A stretch of 6,497 nt of DNA from contig JANTGX010000124.1 of assembly GCA_024762755.1 (NCBI GenBank), forward strand, positions 1 to 6,497, given 5' to 3'. The notes beneath the pieces are model-generated. The model was not told where the DNA came from, ran no database searches, and saw only the letters and a program-made list of their open reading frames with translations. Of this stretch, positions 5,330 through 6,497 are shown piece by piece. This DNA comes from Gammaproteobacteria bacterium. Its GTDB lineage: Bacteria > Pseudomonadota > Gammaproteobacteria > SZUA-152. Numbering within the stretch: position 1 is the first letter of the stretch; each line of letters begins with the position of its first letter. The position numbers and the translations under genes were made by a program.

Positions 5330-6497
5330 TGAATCCACACGGGGGCGGGGATCTCAAGCCCTTGTTGCTCGAAGGTCAGGCACTGGAGGCTGAGAAGGCC
5401 CGCGCGGCCGGCCTGCCAAGGGTCAATGTCTCATCCCGCGAGGCGGGCGACATCATCATGCTGGGCATCGGCGGCTTCACCCCGCTGGAAGGCTTCATGA
5501 CCCACGCCGACTGGCAAGGTGTCTGCGATGGCATGAAGACCACCTCCGGCCTGTTCTGGCCTATCCCCATCACTCTCTCCGCTGACCAAGCCACCGCCGA
5601 CGGCATCAACGAAGGCGACGACATCGCCCTCTACGACCCCGAACGCGACACCCTCCTGGCCACCATGGCCGTCGCCGAGAAGTACACCATCGACAAGGCA
5701 CACGAGTGCATGCAGGTGTACAAGACCACCGACCTGGAACATCCGGGCGTGAAGATGGTGATGGAACAGGGCGAATTCAACCTGGCCGGCCCGGTGAAGG
5801 TGCTCTCCCTTGGCGGCTTCCCCGAGGAGTACGGCAGCCAGTTCATGACCCCGGCGGAGACGCGCGCCGAATTCGAGAAGCGCGGCTGGCAGACCATCGC
5901 CGCCTTCCAGACTCGCAATCCCATGCACCGCTCGCACGAATACCTGGCCAAGATCGCCGTCGAACTGCTCGACGGCGTGTTGGTGCACTCCCTGCTCGGC
6001 AAGCTGAAGCCCGGTGATATCCCGGCAGATGTGCGCTCCCGCGCCATCGGCACCCTGATCGAGAACTACTTCGTCGACAACACCGTGATCCAGGCCGGCT
6101 ATCCGCTGGACATGCGTTACGCCGGCCCCCGAGAGGCCCTGCTGCACGCCCTGTTCCGCCAGAACTACGGCTGCTCGCACCTCATCGTCGGCCGTGACCA
6201 TGCCGGTGTGGGCGACTACTACGGTCCCTTCGACGCCCACCACATCTTCGACGAGATCCCCGCCGACGCCCTGGAGACCGAGCCGATGAAGATCGACTGG
6301 ACCTTCTGGTGCAACAAGTGTGATGGCATGGCCTCCATGAAGACCTGCCCACACGATGCCTCCGATCGCCTACTGCTGTCCGGCACCAAGCTGCGCAAGG
6401 CCCTTTCCGAAGGCGAAGAGGTATCCGACAAGTTTTCCCGTCCCGAGGTACTGGCCATACTCCGTGAGTACTACGCCAGCCTGAAGGACGACGAGAA
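5317..6497 (+). CDS. sat: ATP sulfurylase (sulfate adenylyltransferase), homomeric Sat type, last residues beyond window
   Basis: The 393 complete codons cover almost the whole enzyme, which is about 400 residues in this family. Sat interconverts ATP plus sulfate with adenylyl sulfate (APS) plus pyrophosphate in the cytoplasm. In sulfur oxidisers it runs toward ATP and sulfate after APS reductase; in reducers or assimilators it runs the other way. The N-terminal PUA-like domain includes GIGGFTPLEGFM (50-61). The catalytic domain has QTRNPMHRSHE (198-208) with nucleotide-binding His204 and His207, and GRDHAGVGDYYGPFD (292-306). Cys332, Cys335, Cys344 and His346 (CNKC...CPH) match the metal-binding site of bacterial homomeric Sat, and LSGTKLRKAL (354-363) lies near the C-terminus. 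No APS-kinase domain can fit before the edge unless it is fused beyond it. GAGGG (5306-5310) lies 6 nt before ATG. An apr operon downstream would be expected in a sulfur oxidiser but is outside the window. Confidence 0.96.
   Translation, partial: MSSLVNPHGGGDLKPLLLEGQALEAEKARAAGLPRVNVSSREAGDIIMLGIGGFTPLEGFMTHADWQGVCDGMKTTSGLFWPIPITLSADQATADGINEGDDIALYDPERDTLLATMAVAEKYTIDKAHECMQVYKTTDLEHPGVKMVMEQGEFNLAGPVKVLSLGGFPEEYGSQFMTPAETRAEFEKRGWQTIAAFQTRNPMHRSHEYLAKIAVELLDGVLVHSLLGKLKPGDIPADVRSRAIGTLIENYFVDNTVIQAGYPLDMRYAGPREALLHALFRQNYGCSHLIVGRDHAGVGDYYGPFDAHHIFDEIPADALETEPMKIDWTFWCNKCDGMASMKTCPHDASDRLLLSGTKLRKALSEGEEVSDKFSRPEVLAILREYYASLKDDE

Noticed and set aside
5431..6354. Minus-strand open frame of 307 codons opposite sat
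   Set aside because: It lies entirely antisense to the clearly identified ATP sulfurylase; its Val/Gly/His-rich product is a mirror of biased sat codons.

Overview
The window is GC-rich, densely coded bacterial DNA. A homomeric ATP sulfurylase of the sulfur-oxidiser/sulfate-reducer type lies next to a (damaged) fructose-1,6-bisphosphate aldolase/phosphatase. Together with the base composition and the style of the repeats, this suggests a chemolithoautotrophic, sulfur-metabolising proteobacterium, probably a gammaproteobacterium. That assignment is inference; no rRNA or tRNA gene is present to settle it.

Layout from left to right. (1) 1-1179, minus strand: the N-terminal 393 residues of a secreted repeat protein that runs off the left edge. 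It has a signal peptide, a Gly-rich linker, three Cys/Ca-loop repeats resembling DUF7151, then 52-residue propeller-like repeats with an exact 156-bp period. (2) 1180-1599: promoter region of that gene, a 63-codon 3' gene remnant on the minus strand, a short tandem repeat, and the promoter/operator of the next gene. (3) 1600-2181, plus strand: a TetR-family repressor resembling NemR/AcuR, with the conserved Cys and Lys of the electrophile sensor. (4) 2182-2441: a strong hairpin after the repressor stop, a 75-bp inverted-repeat element, and a near-perfect palindromic operator. (5) 2442-3557, plus strand: an Old Yellow Enzyme family flavin oxidoreductase. Items 3 to 5 form an apparent self-contained stress/detoxification module, because the same 14-nt operator core occurs in front of both genes.

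(6) 3588-4745, minus strand: a fructose-1,6-bisphosphate aldolase/phosphatase reading frame with a good ribosome binding site, intact catalytic residues and a downstream terminator. It is interrupted by two in-frame stops and one single-base frameshift, so it is a recent pseudogene or a locus with sequence errors. (7) 4746-5316: a long divergent intergenic region with no convincing gene except a possible 56-codon leader ORF that overlaps the next start. (8) 5317 to the right edge, plus strand: sat, ATP sulfurylase, nearly complete.

I see no CRISPR array, no complete mobile element, no RNA gene and no clear novel multi-gene system. The items most worth a second look are the shared-operator redox module with its apparently leaderless repressor mRNA, the Tyr-to-Phe change at the expected proton donor of the flavin enzyme, and the triply broken aldolase/phosphatase.
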